From JAHBXC01 sp964350875 (GTDB lineage Bacteria > Planctomycetota > Phycisphaerae > Phycisphaerales > UBA1924), in the NCBI GenBank assembly GCA_964350875.1, contig CAYGLT010000015.1:1-44578 (forward strand): 44,578 nucleotides of DNA, in the 5' to 3' direction. Shown piece after piece: positions 42,265 through 44,578 of the stretch. The notes beneath the pieces are model-generated. The model ran no database searches. It was given only the letters and a program-made list of their open reading frames with translations, and was not told where the DNA came from. Position 1 is the first letter of the stretch. Each line of letters begins with the position of its first letter. A program made the translations under genes and the position numbers.

Positions 42265-44578
42265 ATGTCCGAAGGAAATGTGCGGTCCGGTGATTCGACG
42301 GGGCCAAGGCGGGGGAAGCGGTGGCTCCGGCGTGCCGCGGTCCTGGCCGTGGGACTGCCCATTCTGGCCGGGGTTGCGGTGGTCGGGACGGTCGCGAGTT
42401 GCGTGGGCGTGCCGCCCGCGCCGGGATCGATCTCGCTCGACGAGCGGCTGTCGCGCTTCCCGACGAAGGGTCTGCGACTCGACGGCGAGGTCGAGGTGCT
42501 GTGGAACGATCACGCGGTCCCGTACATCATCGCGGAGTCGGACGGCGACGCGGCGTACGCGATGGGGCTGGTGCACGCGCATCTGCGGCTCGGACAGATG
42601 GAGTTCCTGAAGCGCGTCGCGCAGGGGCGCATCTCGGAGATGGCGGGGCCTTTCGCGAACGACATCGACATCGCGCTGCGCACGCTGGACATCGACAAGG
42701 CCGTGCCCGAGATGGAGGCGGCGCTTCCGAATGACACGCGCGAGTGGCTGGAGCGGTATGTCGAGGGCGTGAACGACTATCGCGATCGGTTGAAAACGCG
42801 GCCGCACGAACTGCGGTTGTTCGGCGTGTCGCTCGACGAGCCGTGGACGGTGCGCGATTCGCTGGCGATCGGGCGGCTGGCGTGCGTTGACATCAACTGG
42901 GGTCGGTGGCTGACCTACTTCTCGCTCCGCGATGACCCGAAATGGCCCGCGTATCGCGCGCGGCTGGAACGCTTTCACGGGGAGGGCACGCCGAGTTTCG
43001 GCCCCGGCACGCCGACGCCGATCGATCCGTTGTTCGATTACTCGAAGTCGGGGAGCAACTCGTGGGTTGTCGCGGCGTCGCGCTCGGCGACGGGCGGCGC
43101 ACTGATCGCGAACGACCCGCATCTCGGTCTTCAGCAGCCGAACCTGTGGTGCCTGCTCGCGTATCGCACGCCGACGCACGCGGTGGTGGGGATGACCTTC
43201 CCGGGGCTGCCGTTCGTGCTGGAAGGGCGCAACGAGCGCATCGCGTTCGGCGGGACGAACATGCAGGCGGTGGGGAGCACGCTCTTTGATGTGTCGTCGC
43301 TCGACCCGACGACCTTCACGACGCGCGAGGAGACGATCGGCACGCGGATGTGGTTTGATACAACGGCGACGATCACGGAAACGCCGCTGGGCCCGTTGAT
43401 CAGCGCCGCGCCGTACATCGACGGGTTCGGGCTGCCGCCCTCGGCGATCAGGTGGCGCGGGCACGAGGCGAGCGACGAGGCCACGGCGTTCCATCGCGTG
43501 GCGCGAGCGGCGAACTTCGACGAGTTCCGCGCGGCGTTCGAGACCTTCGCCACGGGCGGGCAGAACTTTCTCTACGCGGATGTGGACGGGAACATCGGTC
43601 AGGTGATGGCGGTGGAGTTCGTGCCCGCGGCCGGGCGCGCTGCGCGGCAGGTGCTCGTGAGCGCGGACGATCCGCGGTTCGTGTGGGAGACACGCGTCAA
43701 GAGCACCGACCTGCCGTTCGCGTTGAATCCGGACGACGGGTTCCTTGTGTCGGCGAACAACACGCCGGCGCTGCTCGATCCACCGATCGTGGTGAGCGGG
43801 AACTGGAACGACCGGCTCGATCGCCTGCGTGATCTGCTGGGCGGCGGGGAGACGCTGACGCCCGAGGACATGAAGCGGTTCCAGCGCGATGTGTTCTCGG
43901 CGGCGAGTCTGGCGAACGCGCAGGTCATACTCGAAGCCGCGGGGGGCGAGCGCGGCGGCGTGCTCGACGAGATCGCCGCGTGGGACGGGGAGTACGCGGA
44001 GGACTCGCGCGGCGCCGTGGCGTATCAGATGACGCTCCATCACCTGCTGACGACGGCGATCGCGCGCGAGTGGGGAGCGCGGATCGCGGGGAACCTGTCG
44101 GATTCGCAGGCGGTTCACGACTTCGTGCGCGAGGAGATCACGCGGGGCGCGGTGACAAAGGATGATGTGCGTGCGGCGATCGTCGCGGCGGACGCGGACT
44201 TCGGGGACGGGCTCGCGTGGGGCGAGATGCACCGGATTCGGCTGAGGCACCCGGCGGGGAATCTGCCGCTGGTCGGCGGGTCGTACCGGTTCGGGGACTA
44301 CCCGATCGCGGGGACGACGGGGACGGTGCACAAGAGTGCGCACCGCGTGTCGAACGAGGTGCACGGGGCTCAGTACGGGACGAACTCGCGGCATGTGTCG
44401 GACTTGTCCGATCCGGACGCGAACGACTTTGTGCTGGTGGGGGGGCAGGACGGACATTTCGGGAGCGTGAACTATCTCGATCAATGGCCGCTGTTCGCCC
44501 GGGGCGAGTTCGTGCGTGTGCCGCTTCGTGAGGAGACGGCGCGTGGGTCGTTCTCGCGCGTCTCGCGGCTGACGCCCG
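42265..44578 (+). CDS. Penicillin acylase (amidase) family protein, 3' end outside the window
   Basis: An open frame from ATG 42265 (GGAGG four bases upstream) to the window edge, about 771 codons, with no stop. The N-terminus holds a charged start, then a membrane helix or signal (RRAAVLAVGLPILAGVAVV), then the alpha domain with DGDAAYAMGLVHAHLRLGQM. The Ntn-hydrolase centre is SGSNSW at about residues 262-267; autocleavage before S264 would create the N-terminal nucleophile of the beta chain. The last residues (NYLDQWPLFARGEFVRVPLR) match the C-terminal end of such enzymes, so little is missing. Members hydrolyse amide bonds, including acyl-homoserine lactones, in the periplasm. The substrate cannot be told here. 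Confidence 0.92.
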   Translation, partial: MSEGNVRSGDSTGPRRGKRWLRRAAVLAVGLPILAGVAVVGTVASCVGVPPAPGSISLDERLSRFPTKGLRLDGEVEVLWNDHAVPYIIAESDGDAAYAMGLVHAHLRLGQMEFLKRVAQGRISEMAGPFANDIDIALRTLDIDKAVPEMEAALPNDTREWLERYVEGVNDYRDRLKTRPHELRLFGVSLDEPWTVRDSLAIGRLACVDINWGRWLTYFSLRDDPKWPAYRARLERFHGEGTPSFGPGTPTPIDPLFDYSKSGSNSWVVAASRSATGGALIANDPHLGLQQPNLWCLLAYRTPTHAVVGMTFPGLPFVLEGRNERIAFGGTNMQAVGSTLFDVSSLDPTTFTTREETIGTRMWFDTTATITETPLGPLISAAPYIDGFGLPPSAIRWRGHEASDEATAFHRVARAANFDEFRAAFETFATGGQNFLYADVDGNIGQVMAVEFVPAAGRAARQVLVSADDPRFVWETRVKSTDLPFALNPDDGFLVSANNTPALLDPPIVVSGNWNDRLDRLRDLLGGGETLTPEDMKRFQRDVFSAASLANAQVILEAAGGERGGVLDEIAAWDGEYAEDSRGAVAYQMTLHHLLTTAIAREWGARIAGNLSDSQAVHDFVREEITRGAVTKDDVRAAIVAADADFGDGLAWGEMHRIRLRHPAGNLPLVGGSYRFGDYPIAGTTGTVHKSAHRVSNEVHGAQYGTNSRHVSDLSDPDANDFVLVGGQDGHFGSVNYLDQWPLFARGEFVRVPLREETARGSFSRVSRLTP

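Noticed and set aside
42145..44484. A minus-strand open frame joined to the start of the PEP-CTERM propeller and running antisense to the acylase
   Set aside because: The propeller starts with a signal peptide at 42144; the extension is Arg- and His-rich and lies opposite a clear acylase.
1..44578. tRNA, rRNA, riboswitch, CRISPR and insertion sequence signals
   Set aside because: I saw no cloverleaf with a TTCGANTC-type arm, no conserved rRNA blocks, no terminal inverted repeats with a transposase, and no regular direct repeats with spacers.

Overview
The window is GC-rich, densely coded DNA that most resembles a planctomycete of the Phycisphaerae type. This rests on four or five secreted proteins ending in a PTPA-x-LLGLxGLAAxRRRR-like (PEP-CTERM-type) tail, a dockerin-like C-terminus with a terminal CP, Tat-exported Gfo/Idh/MocA dehydrogenases beside xylose-isomerase-like TIM barrels and a DUF1080 protein, and large kinase-TPR and FHA-phosphatase proteins. 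The assignment is inference from protein style; there is no rRNA or marker gene here. The assembly holds two runs of exactly 100 N (17349-17448 and 24061-24160), both inside genes.

Layout. 1-2089: the 3' end of a probable polymorphic (RHS-type) toxin with a restriction-endonuclease-like tail, overlapped by a candidate immunity gene; base composition looks less GC-rich than the rest. 2090-2742: no gene seen. 2743-7635: a 1630-residue glycine-rich repeat protein with a PEP-CTERM-like tail, followed by a strong terminator. 7739-8653: an exported DUF1684 protein. 8715-20229: a sugar-oxidation region. It holds two plus-strand TIM-barrel + Gfo/Idh pairs (8715-10555 and 18065-20229) on either side of a seven-gene minus-strand operon (17933 down to 10562): MFS transporter, Tat-exported Gfo/Idh, ApbE, a second Tat-exported Gfo/Idh with an altered EKP motif, membrane cytochrome c, exported TIM barrel, DUF1080 lipoprotein. 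Many of these genes are coupled by ATGA overlaps. 20237-25925: a small conserved hypothetical, a PEP-CTERM beta-propeller, a lipoprotein and a Tricorn-type S41 protease, all on the minus strand. 26045-39820: a signalling region with two paralogous pairs of FHA-GAF-SpoIIE/PP2C phosphatase and Ser/Thr kinase with TPR-like repeats. Between them are a kelch/FG-GAP/dockerin protein, a HAF-repeat PEP-CTERM protein and a divergent winged-helix regulator preceded by three 12-bp TGCAA repeats. 39932-44578: an exported MsrB-MsrA fusion, another PEP-CTERM propeller and a penicillin acylase cut by the window edge.

How the genes may work together. The 8.7-20.2 kb region reads as a pathway in which sugars or glycosides are oxidised, probably to keto-sugars, partly outside the cytoplasm, then cleaved, isomerised and imported. 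The cytochrome c and ApbE suggest a link to flavin or respiratory electron transfer. The 26-40 kb region looks like paired phosphorylation writers and erasers next to secreted surface proteins. The specific substrates and partners are not visible in the sequence.
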